Below, in pieces: positions 55,539 to 64,000 of a DNA stretch of 64,000 nt. Origin of the DNA: Bacteroidales bacterium. GTDB lineage: Bacteria > Bacteroidota > Bacteroidia > Bacteroidales > Lentimicrobiaceae. The stretch is taken from the NCBI GenBank assembly GCA_016709025.1, contig JADJEQ010000014.1, forward strand, positions 62,001 to 126,000. Direction: 5' to 3'. The notes below the pieces were generated by a model, which searched no databases, was not told the DNA's origin, and saw only the letters and a list, made by a program, of their open reading frames with translations. The stretch's first letter is position 1. Every line of letters starts with the position of its first letter. Both the position numbers and the translations under genes were made by a program.

Positions 55539-57623
55539 TTACCTGATAAATACCTTGCTGCTCACTGAAATTTTATCACTGATAATCCGTACGATGTAAA
55601 TACCCTCAGGCAATTCAGTCCTGAAGGATGCATTTGTATTGTTAATCCTGAAATCAGAAACAATCTGGCCATTCACATTGAGCACCTGAACAGTGCCATC
55701 CACTACCTGATTTAGTTCAAGGTGAAGGGTATTACCAATGGTATAAATCCTTCCGATGGCAGAAACCGGTGAATCGATGCCGAGTGTGGTATTCAGAACC
55801 AAAACATTGTCCATTCCGCCCGATGGATTCTTCGTATCGGTTGTACCCCAGACACCATTTGCGGAAGTGTGGCTGGCAACAACGGCACCGTTGGAAAGGC
55901 TGCGTTCTTCAACACGTTTAACTCCATTTGCATTGATGTTTGGAACAATCCCTCCCCAGGCACTATTAGTCCCGGCAACACTTTCGGTATAAAATGCAGC
56001 ATAAGAGCCGGAACCGGCAAAATCAACTCCTGAGGTTTCAACCTGTGTGCCATAAAGCGGGCGACCAGATCCCTGTGTATTGTCGTAGAGAAATACAAAG
56101 TTCTTAGCTGAATAATTGCTAATACCACGAACAGCTGTTCCGGTGGTGTCGGAAGAATTGGTGTAGAATCCCAGAACTTTTACGCTTTCGGCAGATGTAA
56201 GGCGGGTTGTTTCGATTGTGCCGGCAGCACCATCGTTAAGCACAATCCGAACAAATAATTCAGCACCTGGTTTAAACCTGGTAGCATTTCCGGTGGGTTC
56301 AGTTACAAACCAGCCACTGTATACACCGTCATTGCCGGTGGTGAATTCACCGTACTGACCTGCAGTGGTGAAGGAAGTGCTGCTGGTACGGGTAAAAGTA
56401 CCTGCTGAGGCATCAACAAATATACAGTTTCCGGCACCATTGTAATCAGGGGTGTCTGAACCCAGAACAATTTTATTATAAAACCTGTAGGTTGCATTGG
56501 GAAGCAGGTTCGTAAGGGTGGCAAAGTAAGCAAACGGGACGCGGCTAATATTGGGAACGGCTCCCTGTATATACATCGGAAGCATAATAGATGCGATGCT
56601 TGCCGGGGTAGTAGCTGTAACTGTTCCTGAAAGGTTGACGGTAAGATCAGGAGCTCCGCCGCCGGTTATCAGAAGCGTTCCGTTGTAAGTGCCCTGAGCC
56701 AGACCAGCTTTCATACGGACATAAAAGGTCATATTGGAGAGTGCACCATTCTCATAGCCGAATTGGTAGTAACCCATATAATCAACCACATTGACCGAGA
56801 TTTCGAAATCTTCGCTCGGATCAAGAGTGATGGTACCGGTAGCCGGGGTAAGATTAAACCCGTTCAGTAATACACTTTGTGATTCAGCGGGTCCGCTGCC
56901 ATCGATATAAGTAAATCCGCTCAGGTTGGCAGGATCTGAAGTAAGAACCGGTGAGCTGCCCCCCCCCTGGAAAGTAACATTGTCATAACGCAGGGTTCCG
57001 TTTTCACTGTACGTTGAGGTTGCAGTTGAGGCAGCATAGCCGGACCCATCAAAAAATTCAGATACCATTCTCACAGCAAATGAAGCATTGTCAGAAGCTC
57101 CGGGAATTCCGGCAAAACTTGCAGTACGCTGATACCAGGTATCCCCGGCATCTGCAATGTATCGTCCACCGTCGAAACCTTTGTTAACGCCTGCTGCAGA
57201 ATTTGAAGCGTTGGTTTCGTCGGCAACAAAATTAATCCAGTCGGCACCATTCAGCGTGTATTGAAGGCGGACCCTGTTGGATGAAGTGTTGCTGTGGCGA
57301 CCATCCCAGCTTACCGAAACGTTGCTGTATCCACTGGTAGAAACGATGTACTCAACACCTGCAGTTCCCGAGCCTTCACCTTGCAGTGGGTATCCCGTTG
57401 AATTCCAGGCGCGGTCAGGAGAACCGGCAAAACCGGTGGCAAAAGTTGCTGTTGTACCACCAACCAGATTGGCAGTACCTGATCCGGTGGATGGTGTGGT
57501 AACATCACCCGTAAAAGTCCACTGTGCAATAGTAACCTGAGCACCAGCCTGAAATGCAGTCAAAGCAAATCCTGCAAATAAAAGTGCTGCTGTTACAAAT
57601 GTCATTAAGTAATTTTTCTTCAT
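55539..57623 (-). CDS. T9SS repeat protein, single-unit paralogue
   Basis: A 694-residue exported protein with signal peptide (about 1-28, MKKNYLMTFVTAALLFAGFALTAFQAGAQ). The N-terminal ~200 residues (TIAQWTFTGDVTTPSTGSGTANL...) match the start of the frameshifted neighbour; a YNVTFQG segment, then an Ig-like part and one copy of the ~290-residue MYIQGAVPNISRVPFAYFATLTNLLPN unit that the neighbour carries three times. It ends in a T9SS sorting domain (LNVNGQIVSDFRINNT... KVFIR). The pair clearly arose by duplication, with unit number expanded in one copy. It is probably a cell-surface adhesin or binding protein, but no known domain settles it. Confidence 0.88.
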   Translation of the reverse strand: MKKNYLMTFVTAALLFAGFALTAFQAGAQVTIAQWTFTGDVTTPSTGSGTANLVGGTTATFATGFAGSPDRAWNSTGYPLQGEGSGTAGVEYIVSTSGYSNVSVSWDGRHSNTSSNRVRLQYTLNGADWINFVADETNASNSAAGVNKGFDGGRYIADAGDTWYQRTASFAGIPGASDNASFAVRMVSEFFDGSGYAASTATSTYSENGTLRYDNVTFQGGGSSPVLTSDPANLSGFTYIDGSGPAESQSVLLNGFNLTPATGTITLDPSEDFEISVNVVDYMGYYQFGYENGALSNMTFYVRMKAGLAQGTYNGTLLITGGGAPDLTVNLSGTVTATTPASIASIMLPMYIQGAVPNISRVPFAYFATLTNLLPNATYRFYNKIVLGSDTPDYNGAGNCIFVDASAGTFTRTSSTSFTTAGQYGEFTTGNDGVYSGWFVTEPTGNATRFKPGAELFVRIVLNDGAAGTIETTRLTSAESVKVLGFYTNSSDTTGTAVRGISNYSAKNFVFLYDNTQGSGRPLYGTQVETSGVDFAGSGSYAAFYTESVAGTNSAWGGIVPNINANGVKRVEERSLSNGAVVASHTSANGVWGTTDTKNPSGGMDNVLVLNTTLGIDSPVSAIGRIYTIGNTLHLELNQVVDGTVQVLNVNGQIVSDFRINNTNASFRTELPEGIYIVRIISDKISVSSKVFIR

Positions 57624-58147
57624 TGTTTTTGATTTTTATATTTGAATAAACGGTTTTACTCTCATTAAGAAAGCATAAAAGTACATCGAATTTGATTTTG
57701 GGAGTCAAATATTCCTATTTTTTAATCATCACCTGAGCAACAAAATAACATATTTTCCGTATCTTATTGTTAAACTGATACTTAGAAATGATTGATTGGG
57801 AAAACCTTACATTTTCCAGATTATGTCCAAAATAAAATCACCCAAAGCAGTCAGAGGAGAAAAAATCCATATTTATCAGAAAGCCTGTTGAGTGGTAAAA
57901 ATACAAATATAACCATCATTGTGATGAATAAAATGCATAACATAAACACATCATAAAATGGTTTAAATGTAGCTAATGATCAATTATAACTCTACACTAA
58001 TTGTCTTATTCTATTCTATTTCATTTATTTAATCATTCATATTTCCTATACACCATCATAAATCATAAAAATACCGCCTGAACAAAGGAGCCAATCCAAC
58101 AAGAATTATCTGTAGATTTGAACTTCGAAATAAACATCGGAAAAGCT
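57624..58147. other. 524-bp divergent spacer before the phosphate locus
   Basis: Very A/T-rich, with no gene seen. A TAnnTTTG box, TAGATTTG, lies at 58113-58120 close to the DUF47-like gene. No phosphate-box-like repeat or clear -33 element was recognised. Confidence 0.4.
58113..58120 (+). promoter_or_regulatory. Candidate -7 box of the phosphate operon
   Basis: TAGATTTG is an exact TAnnTTTG match. It overlaps the TTG at 58118 that could otherwise be read as an upstream start codon; if it is the promoter, translation would begin at ATG 58148. No TTG at the right spacing upstream, so this is only suggestive. Confidence 0.35.
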
Positions 58148-58795
58148 ATGTTACTATTCCGGCATGCCAACAAGTCAATTGAACTGATTGACAATTTTCT
58201 AAACCTGGTAGATCAGGGTGTTATCATCTTTAAAGAAGGGGTCAGGAATTACCTGTATAATAACCGGGAAAATTTTCTTGATAACCTAAGAACGCTGTCA
58301 GCACTGGAAACTGAAGCAGATATCATTAAACGCCAAACTGAAAATATTCTTTACACCCAATCTCTGATGCCTCAGCTAAGGGGCGACATTCTTAAATTAC
58401 TTGAAGAGCTCGACAACATTCTTGACATGGCAAAAACCAGCCTGTTTCAGTTTGATGTAGAGGTGCCCTTTATCCCTGCAGAGCTTAACCAGGATCTCAT
58501 TAAATTAACAGAATTGTCAGGAGCGGCCATTGAATCAGTGGTTCCGGCCGCCAGGGCATACTTCAGGGATCCGGAATCGGTTAAGGAAAAACTCCACCGG
58601 GTTTATCTTTATGAAAAGGAGGCCGACAAACTGGCAGATGCTATTAAACGAAGGGTCTTTCAGGAAATGCCGGATATCAAATTAAGCGAAAAATTTCACC
58701 TGCGTTATTTCACCCTGCACATTGAAACTTTATCCGATGCAGCGGAAAAAGCTGCCGATGTCCTGTCAATTATGGCTATTAAAAGAACCATCTAA
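58148..58795 (+). CDS. DUF47/PhoU-like phosphate transport accessory protein
   Basis: A ~215-residue all-helical protein. The start is taken at ATG 58148 (MLLFRHANKSIELIDNFL); an in-frame TTG at 58118 adds ten residues but overlaps a candidate promoter box. The family layout is clear: first half NFLNLVDQGVIIFKEGVRNYL, second half EKADKLADAIKRRVFQE and LRYFTLHIETLSDAAEKAADVLSIMAIKR. DUF47 proteins are PhoU-like and normally sit beside PiT phosphate transporters, probably as regulators of transport. Here the PiT gene starts 15 bp downstream, so they are one operon. Confidence 0.93.
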   Translation: MLLFRHANKSIELIDNFLNLVDQGVIIFKEGVRNYLYNNRENFLDNLRTLSALETEADIIKRQTENILYTQSLMPQLRGDILKLLEELDNILDMAKTSLFQFDVEVPFIPAELNQDLIKLTELSGAAIESVVPAARAYFRDPESVKEKLHRVYLYEKEADKLADAIKRRVFQEMPDIKLSEKFHLRYFTLHIETLSDAAEKAADVLSIMAIKRTI

Positions 58796-58809
58796 TTAAG
58801 CTTCAGCTG

Positions 58810-60558
58810 ATGCTGTTTTTTATTTTTCTATCAAGTGGTTTATTTTTAGGTTGGTCTCTCGGAGCCAACGATGCAGCCAATATTTTCGGTTCAGCAGTTG
58901 GTTCCAAGATGTTGAGATTTAAAAAAGCAGCACTGATAGCAAGTATTTTTGTTGTAATCGGAGCTGTTTTTCAAGGGAAGGGTGCTTCTGACACGCTCTC
59001 CAGCCTTGGCGCTGTTGATGCATTGGCCGGAGCATTTACGGTTTCGCTCTGCGCTGCCATCACTGTATTCTTAATGACAAAATATGGGTTACCGGTATCT
59101 ACCAGTCAGGCCATTGTCGGAGCCATTGTTGGATGGAGTATTTATGTAGGATTGAAGACAAACATCGGGGTTTTAACCATCATCGGAATCAGTTGGGTAG
59201 CCAGCCCGATACTTGGTCTTGTGTTTTCGGCAATCCTGTTTCTGATGTTGAGATGGGCGTTGAGAAGAAGTAAAATCCATGTAATAAAACTGGACTCCTA
59301 TATCCGATATTCACTCATTGCTGTTGGTGCATTTGGAGCCTATGGTCTGGGTGCCAATAACATAGCCAATGTTATGGGTGTTTTTGTTAACTCTGCACCT
59401 GACCTGATGATTGATTTCGGGCTTTTTAGCCTCGATGGGGAGCAGTTGTTGTTTTTAATCGGGGGGCTGGCCATCGCCACCGGAATATTTACTTACAGCG
59501 AAAGGGTAATGAATACGGTTGGACAGGGTATTCTTTCATTAACCCCGGAAGCAGCAATCATCGTTGTGCTTTCACAGGCACTGGTTTTATTCGTTTTCTC
59601 GTCTTCATGGCTTTCCGGAGTATTTGTTACCATTGGCTTGCCAGCAATTCCTCTTGTGCCCGTTTCAAGTACCCAGGTTGTGATTGGATCGGTGCTTGGA
59701 ATTGGTGTGATAAAAGGAGTCAGGGAAATAAAGCTGAAAACACTTGGAGGGATCGCCATTGGCTGGATAACTACTCCAATCGCTGCCGGTTTGCTTACCT
59801 ATTTTTCGTTATTTTTTGTTCAGAACGTTTTCAAACTTCAGGTAACTTCTTTTCAAAAACATTCATCACAGATTGTCGGTGAAGGGTTTCCCGATATTTC
59901 CAAACCAGTACAGGAGATAAACCTTGTTCTTCCCGGGATACTGATATTGCTTGTTTTCGCCATTGCATTTCTGATTTTTCTTTATTTCCGGCAACAGAAA
60001 TTGAGGTTAAAAGCTGAAAATGAACTTCTTCAGCAACAAAACCAATATTATCAGGCACAAAAAAATCTAAGCGGGCTCGAGGTATCAGCAGTTCAGCTTG
60101 AAAACAATCTTTTGGCCCAAAAATTAGAAACAAAGCGCCGTGAATATATCAATGTAGCGCTCAGCATATCGGCACAAAGAGAATTCCTTCAATCGATCGC
60201 TGTGAAACTCAGTGAAATTAGTCAAACATCCGATAAGGAATTGCAGAACAATCTTTTAAATGAACTTATCCTGAATGTCCGTCAGAAGATGACTTTCAGC
60301 AATGAAATGGAGGAGTTTTATGCTCAGATTGAGCTGATTCATAAGGATTTCAGGCAAAAACTGAGTTCCTCTTTCCTTTTGTTAACCGAGCAGGAAAAAA
60401 GACTCGCCATTTTGCTCAGGCTTAATCTTAGCTCCAAAGAGATCTCTGCGCTCCTGGGAATATCCCCAAAGAGTGTTGAGATTGCCAGATACAGGCTGCG
60501 AAAGCGGCTTAACCTGAATAAAGGGGATAATCTATCCCGTTTTTTGCAGAACCTTTAA
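58810..60558 (+). CDS. PiT phosphate transporter fused to coiled coil and LuxR-type DNA-binding domain
   Basis: A 582-residue fusion. Residues 1-~345 are a PiT/PHO4 inorganic phosphate transporter with both signature repeats: SLGANDAANIFGSAVG (16-31) and GLGANNIANVMG (about 180-191), and the paired LPVSTSQAIVGAIVG and VPVSSTQVVIGSVLG. A further helix (about 375-397) and a cytoplasmic coiled coil (about 400-500, RQQKLRLKAENELLQQQNQ...) follow. The last ~58 residues (525-582, LTEQEKRLAILLRLNLSSKEIS... SVEIARYRLRKRL) are a LuxR-type HTH of the sort found on Bacteroidota TPR- or propeller-type regulators. This is unlike normal PiT transporters and suggests a membrane-tethered regulator that reads transport (inference). 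Partners: DUF47 upstream, phosphate porin 13 bp downstream. Confidence 0.93.
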   Translation: MLFFIFLSSGLFLGWSLGANDAANIFGSAVGSKMLRFKKAALIASIFVVIGAVFQGKGASDTLSSLGAVDALAGAFTVSLCAAITVFLMTKYGLPVSTSQAIVGAIVGWSIYVGLKTNIGVLTIIGISWVASPILGLVFSAILFLMLRWALRRSKIHVIKLDSYIRYSLIAVGAFGAYGLGANNIANVMGVFVNSAPDLMIDFGLFSLDGEQLLFLIGGLAIATGIFTYSERVMNTVGQGILSLTPEAAIIVVLSQALVLFVFSSSWLSGVFVTIGLPAIPLVPVSSTQVVIGSVLGIGVIKGVREIKLKTLGGIAIGWITTPIAAGLLTYFSLFFVQNVFKLQVTSFQKHSSQIVGEGFPDISKPVQEINLVLPGILILLVFAIAFLIFLYFRQQKLRLKAENELLQQQNQYYQAQKNLSGLEVSAVQLENNLLAQKLETKRREYINVALSISAQREFLQSIAVKLSEISQTSDKELQNNLLNELILNVRQKMTFSNEMEEFYAQIELIHKDFRQKLSSSFLLLTEQEKRLAILLRLNLSSKEISALLGISPKSVEIARYRLRKRLNLNKGDNLSRFLQNL

Positions 60559-60571
60559 ACCTAAATAAATT

Positions 60572-61951
60572 ATGAAACAAATGAAACAACCGAAACTTAT
60601 CCTGTTACTGATAATGTTTGTGCTATCTGGCAGTCAGGTATTTTCACAAGAACCCGATACGGCTGTTCGCTACAACCAGTATGGCGTTAAAGTAAACAGA
60701 ACTCACCTTGAAGCCGAAGAGCGCAATGGGACACTGGTTCTTGAAAGCAAAGACCAGAAATACAAGATCTGGTATGATGCCCGGGTACAGGTAGATGGTG
60801 CCATGTTTTTTGGTGATACCTATAATCCCATAGGCAACGGGATGTCAATCCGCCGCGCACGCTTTGCTGTAAAAAGTGCATTTGCAGAAAAATGGTATGC
60901 TGAGTTTGATATGGACATATCCAATTCCCAATTGGAACTTAAAGATGCTTACCTTGAGTTTTCTCCCAACAAAAATCTTAGCCTCCGGGTAGGTAACTTC
61001 AAGGAAGGATATTCTGTTGAATCAACAACCACTTCCCGATACCTCACTTTTATCGAACGGGCGAATGCAGTGAATGCGTTCGCACCATCACGACATATCG
61101 GATTTGCTGCAATGTACAACAAAAACTGGCTGTTTGGAATGGGCGGTATTCACTTCCAAACTATAGGTGACCTGGAGGAGCGCGTTTTTTCGGAAGACAA
61201 TAACAAAGACTATGGTTACGATGAAGGGGTCTCGTTTACCGGAAAACTTGTGGCTATGCCATTTTATAGTGACCCCAACAAGGGACTTCATTTCGGTGTG
61301 TCCGGATCGTACCGAACACCAAAATCTGATGCAGAAATCCGGGGAACCGAACGTTACAGTGTCCGCTCACTTACATCAATCAACCGTAAGAAATATATGG
61401 ATACCGACATGATGCCCGGGGTTGACCATATTGTGCTGGGTGGAATTGAGCTTGCAGGCTATCATAAAAATTTCAGGTTCCAGGGAGAATACCTGCTAAG
61501 TAATGTTTCACGTAAAAATGACCTGCCTGAGGAGCAATTTAATGGATGGTATGCCTTCGGAAGTGTGCTGCTGTTTGGGGGAAAATACAATTACAATACC
61601 AGTGAAGCAGAATTCACCCAACCATCCCGTGGTAAAACATGGGGAGATGTAGAGCTTGCCTTCCGCTATGATTACCTCAATCTGAATAGCCGGAATGATG
61701 GGTTAATTATGGGTGGAGCCGGTGAGGGATATACCTTTGGCATAAATTACCATGTTAACAACAATGTTAAAATTATGTTGAATTATGCCTACCTGAACCA
61801 CGACCGTTATGCCAATGGCAAGGGTAAATTGTACGTAGGCCATGATTCAGCCGGTGAACTGACGAAAGACCCTGAAAAAGTTGTTGAATCAGCCGGAGAA
61901 GCCGGTGAGGATTACAGCATGATCAGCATCAGATTTGAAGTTGACTTTTAA
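60572..61951 (+). CDS. Phosphate-selective porin (OprO/OprP-like)
   Basis: A 459-residue outer membrane porin. Signal peptide about 1-25 (MKQMKQPKLILLLIMFVLSGSQVFSQ). The barrel carries the OprP signature strands: KIWYDARVQVDGAMFFGDTYN, GMSIRRARFAVKSAFAEKWYAEFDMDIS, LELKDAYLEFSPNKNLSLRVGNFKEGYS and a Phe-terminal strand (SIRFEVDF). It provides the outer membrane step of phosphate entry ahead of the PiT transporter (13 bp upstream). It belongs to one operon with DUF47 and PiT, so it may be regulated together with them. Confidence 0.93.
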   Translation: MKQMKQPKLILLLIMFVLSGSQVFSQEPDTAVRYNQYGVKVNRTHLEAEERNGTLVLESKDQKYKIWYDARVQVDGAMFFGDTYNPIGNGMSIRRARFAVKSAFAEKWYAEFDMDISNSQLELKDAYLEFSPNKNLSLRVGNFKEGYSVESTTTSRYLTFIERANAVNAFAPSRHIGFAAMYNKNWLFGMGGIHFQTIGDLEERVFSEDNNKDYGYDEGVSFTGKLVAMPFYSDPNKGLHFGVSGSYRTPKSDAEIRGTERYSVRSLTSINRKKYMDTDMMPGVDHIVLGGIELAGYHKNFRFQGEYLLSNVSRKNDLPEEQFNGWYAFGSVLLFGGKYNYNTSEAEFTQPSRGKTWGDVELAFRYDYLNLNSRNDGLIMGGAGEGYTFGINYHVNNNVKIMLNYAYLNHDRYANGKGKLYVGHDSAGELTKDPEKVVESAGEAGEDYSMISIRFEVDF

Positions 61952-61977
61952 TTTAAATACCCTAAATAAAAATCGCA

Positions 61978-63621
61978 ATGAAAACACGAATTATATATTT
62001 CCTGCTGGTAATCACAGGTTTAATCTTTTCTTCATGCGTAAAGGATGAAGTGTTTGAAGGCCCGCCTTCATTAAGTGAATTGACGATATTTCCCCAGGCA
62101 CCCCTTGATGCTGATGTTGTATCTGTGAGTGTAAAAGCTACGGACCTGAATGGTCTGAAAGCAGTGAGACTTTACTATAAAGTTGATGCAGGAGCCTTTA
62201 CTTCTGTTGATATGGTTGTTCTGGGCGGGCAACCTGATATTTACAGCGGCATGATTCCGGCGCAGCAGGCCGGTAAAACCGTTACCTATTATGTAGAAGC
62301 TGAAAATGAATCAGGGCAGAAAGCCTGGGCTCCGGAAGGTGCCCCGGAAACTACTTCATCCTATACAATCGGAGCACCAGGTGTCGTGATGAATGAGATC
62401 TATTCGCGCGGGACTGTTGAAGATCCGGACTGGATAGAAATCTATAACAACTCTGATGTTCCGGCCGATATCAGCGGCTATAAAATCTACGATTCTGGTG
62501 GTCAAACAGGCGCAAAGCCAAAGAAAAGTATTCCGTCTGGTACCATCATTGAAGCCCATGGATTTTTTGTAATTGTGGTTGATGATGCCGAAGAAAGTGG
62601 TTTCGGGCTTTCAAGCGGAGGCGAGGAGGTTTGGTTTGAGAGCGTTTCGGGCAGCATTATCGATGATGTTACCTACCCCACTTATGAAGCAAACCAGTCA
62701 TACGGCCGGATACCCGATGGCAGCGGTTCATGGGTAATTCTTGACCAGATCACCAAAGGTGCGGTCAATGATAATTCACCGCCAGCTCCTGTAATCTTTA
62801 TCAATGAACTGTATTCAACCGGTACAACCGAAAATCCTGACTGGGTTGAAATTTACAATGGTTCTGCCGCTCAGGCCGATATAAGCGGTTATAAAATCTA
62901 TGACTCGGGAGGACAGGCAGGAACAAAGGATAAGAAGGTATTCCCGGCTGGCTCGGTAATTCCGGCAGGTGGCTTTCTCATTATTGTGGTAGACGATGCT
63001 GAAGCAAGTGGTTTTGGACTCTCAGGCAGCGGGGAGCAGATATGGCTTGAAAACTCAACAGGAACGGTGATTGACGATGTTACTTTCCCTGCGCTGACAG
63101 AGAACCAGTCATTTGGACGTTTCCCGGATGGCAGTACCAACCTTCAGGTTATGAATACCGTAACCAGAGGTGCAGCCAACAGCAACGTAGATCCCGAACC
63201 AACCATTGTTATCCTGATGAATGAAATTTTCTCAAAAGGCGTTGATCCTGATTTTGACTGGGTGGAAATATTCAATGGTTCAACCGTTGAAGTAGATATT
63301 TCAGGCTATAAGATTTATGACAGCGGCGGACAGTCGGGCGTAAAACCTAAAAAAGAATTTCCTGTCGGGACTATTATCCCGGCAGGGGGATTCTTCGTAA
63401 TCGTAACCGATGATGCTGAGGAAAGTGGTTTCGGACTTTCGAGCGGCGGCGAGCAGATATGGCTTGAAGATGCTGCTGCAACCATCATCGACGACGTAAC
63501 TTTCCCGGCTATGATCGACGGACAATCATACGGACGCAAACCCGATGGCTCAGCCGGTTTCTTTATCTTTACGGAAATAACCCGTGGAGCTTCCAACAAC
63601 AATGCCGCAACTCTGCCTTAA
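61978..63621 (+). CDS. Lipoprotein with three lamin-tail domains
   Basis: A 547-residue lipoprotein: signal peptide with lipobox FSSC (Cys20). A short Ig-like part (about 30-125, SLSELTIFPQAPLDADVVSVSV) is followed by three lamin-tail (LTD) domains of about 130 residues each; each shows a MNEI/INEL start, D.W.EI.N, DISGYKIYDSGGQ..., and a EESGFGLSSGGE.vW phrase. LTD domains are often found on secreted or surface proteins that bind nucleic acids or carry nucleases, and in Bacteroidota LTD genes can neighbour CotH or VTC-like genes. It lies 26 bp after the phosphate porin, so its role may be in phosphate or phosphoester acquisition (inference). Confidence 0.9.
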   Translation: MKTRIIYFLLVITGLIFSSCVKDEVFEGPPSLSELTIFPQAPLDADVVSVSVKATDLNGLKAVRLYYKVDAGAFTSVDMVVLGGQPDIYSGMIPAQQAGKTVTYYVEAENESGQKAWAPEGAPETTSSYTIGAPGVVMNEIYSRGTVEDPDWIEIYNNSDVPADISGYKIYDSGGQTGAKPKKSIPSGTIIEAHGFFVIVVDDAEESGFGLSSGGEEVWFESVSGSIIDDVTYPTYEANQSYGRIPDGSGSWVILDQITKGAVNDNSPPAPVIFINELYSTGTTENPDWVEIYNGSAAQADISGYKIYDSGGQAGTKDKKVFPAGSVIPAGGFLIIVVDDAEASGFGLSGSGEQIWLENSTGTVIDDVTFPALTENQSFGRFPDGSTNLQVMNTVTRGAANSNVDPEPTIVILMNEIFSKGVDPDFDWVEIFNGSTVEVDISGYKIYDSGGQSGVKPKKEFPVGTIIPAGGFFVIVTDDAEESGFGLSSGGEQIWLEDAAATIIDDVTFPAMIDGQSYGRKPDGSAGFFIFTEITRGASNNNAATLP

Positions 63622-63676
63622 ACTCTGTAAAAAACAATTCCGGTTTTAAACAATTATCCGGATAATAATAATTCCA

Positions 63677-63744
63677 AACCTGATAGGTCGGTCAGTGTCC
63701 TGAAAGTTTTTATGATCAGGCCCTGAAAAACGGCCTGTCAGGTT
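63677..63744 (+). terminator. Hairpin between lamin-tail gene and next gene
   Basis: Outer arms AACCTGATAGG (63677-63687) and CCTGTCAGGTT (63734-63744, one mismatch), with an inner CAGGCC/GGCCTG stem (63717-63722, 63732-63737), followed by TTAATTAAAAAAT. It could be a partial terminator or attenuator before the gene at 63763. Confidence 0.4.
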
Positions 63745-63762
63745 AATTAAAAAATTAAAATC

Positions 63763-64000
63763 ATGTCAAAAGAAAAAGTTGAAATAGGGGAAATCTCGAA
63801 ACCCCGCTTCGAATTCCGCTCATTCGGGCAGAATTTCGATAATGCACACAAACGCATGGCCCGTTTCTCCTTGCCTGTTCCCGAAAAAGTTTGGGAACGC
63901 CATTCAGATGAGATCTACATTCTGTCGCGCACCAACGACATCAACAACACCAAAATCCGTGACGGGAAAATGGATATAAAAACCTATGTGCAAACTGTTG
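63763..64000 (+). CDS. Start of a protein resembling CYTH/triphosphate tunnel enzymes (3' truncated)
   Basis: The first 79 residues of a cytoplasmic protein, cut by the window edge. It starts MSKEKVEIGEISKPRFEFRSFGQNF and continues HSDEIYILSRTNDINNTKIRDGKMDIK. The charged FEFRSF strand near the start and the later KIRDG strand look like the ExExR/K beta strands of CYTH/triphosphate-tunnel metalloenzymes, which act on polyphosphate, triphosphate or ATP. That would fit the phosphate genes upstream, but the identification is tentative because the catalytic core is not all visible. Confidence 0.55.
   Translation, partial: MSKEKVEIGEISKPRFEFRSFGQNFDNAHKRMARFSLPVPEKVWERHSDEIYILSRTNDINNTKIRDGKMDIKTYVQTV

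Noticed and set aside
58118..58147. TTG start codon adding ten residues to the DUF47 protein
   Set aside because: TTG starts are rare, the extension has no family support, and the codon overlaps a TAnnTTTG promoter box.
1..64000. tRNA or rRNA genes
   Set aside because: No cloverleaf-like sequence with T-loop consensus or rRNA core motif was noticed by eye; a tRNAscan run would be needed to be certain.

Overview
The window is a chromosomal segment of a member of the Bacteroidota, probably class Bacteroidia. The evidence is the gene families: type IX secretion (T9SS) C-terminal sorting domains, a SusC/SusD pair, Omp28-like and DUF6029-like envelope proteins, LytTR/LytS regulation, LuxR-type HTH domains of the Bacteroidota style, and -7 promoter boxes of the form TAnnTTTG. 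No rRNA, tRNA, CRISPR array, complete insertion sequence or prophage was seen.

Layout. 0-5 kb: end of a hybrid histidine kinase, a thioredoxin with a small partner protein, a secreted T9SS protein and a 2-Cys peroxiredoxin. 5-11 kb: LytTR/LytS two-component pair and two secreted beta-propeller/delta-60-like T9SS proteins. 11-14 kb: tocopherol-cyclase-like protein and dCMP-deaminase-family enzyme, separated by repeat-rich spacers. 14-20 kb: BlaI/BlaR1-like pair with a clear autoregulatory promoter and three TonB C-terminal domains on the peptidase, a zinc-ribbon protein, and a TetR/ABC1-kinase pair. 20-27 kb: biotin-dependent carboxylase transferase subunit, DUF3267 membrane protease-like protein, Omp28/DUF6029/TlpA-like envelope redox cluster, and mannose-6-phosphate isomerase. 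27-34 kb: polysaccharide utilisation locus (SusC, SusD, GH30). 35-41 kb: TetR-controlled efflux operon (TolC, HlyD, two ABC-2 permeases, the second frameshifted). 41-51 kb: two very large PAS/GAF sensor kinases in tandem. 51-57.6 kb: two paralogous T9SS repeat proteins, the larger frameshifted. 58-64 kb: phosphate locus (DUF47/PhoU-like, PiT transporter, phosphate-selective porin, lamin-tail lipoprotein, and the start of a possible CYTH/triphosphate-tunnel protein).

The most unusual item is the PiT phosphate transporter at 58810-60558. It carries an extra transmembrane helix, a coiled coil and a LuxR-type DNA-binding domain at its C-terminus, so it looks like a membrane-tethered transporter/transcription-factor fusion. 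A second novelty is a pair of short non-coding elements (11424-11618 and 27397-27519) with the same 19-21 bp terminal inverted repeats but different hairpin interiors. Two genes are broken by single-base changes in GGG tracts (near 40265 and 54813); these could be real or sequencing errors. Many intergenic spacers consist of short low-complexity words repeated in tandem.
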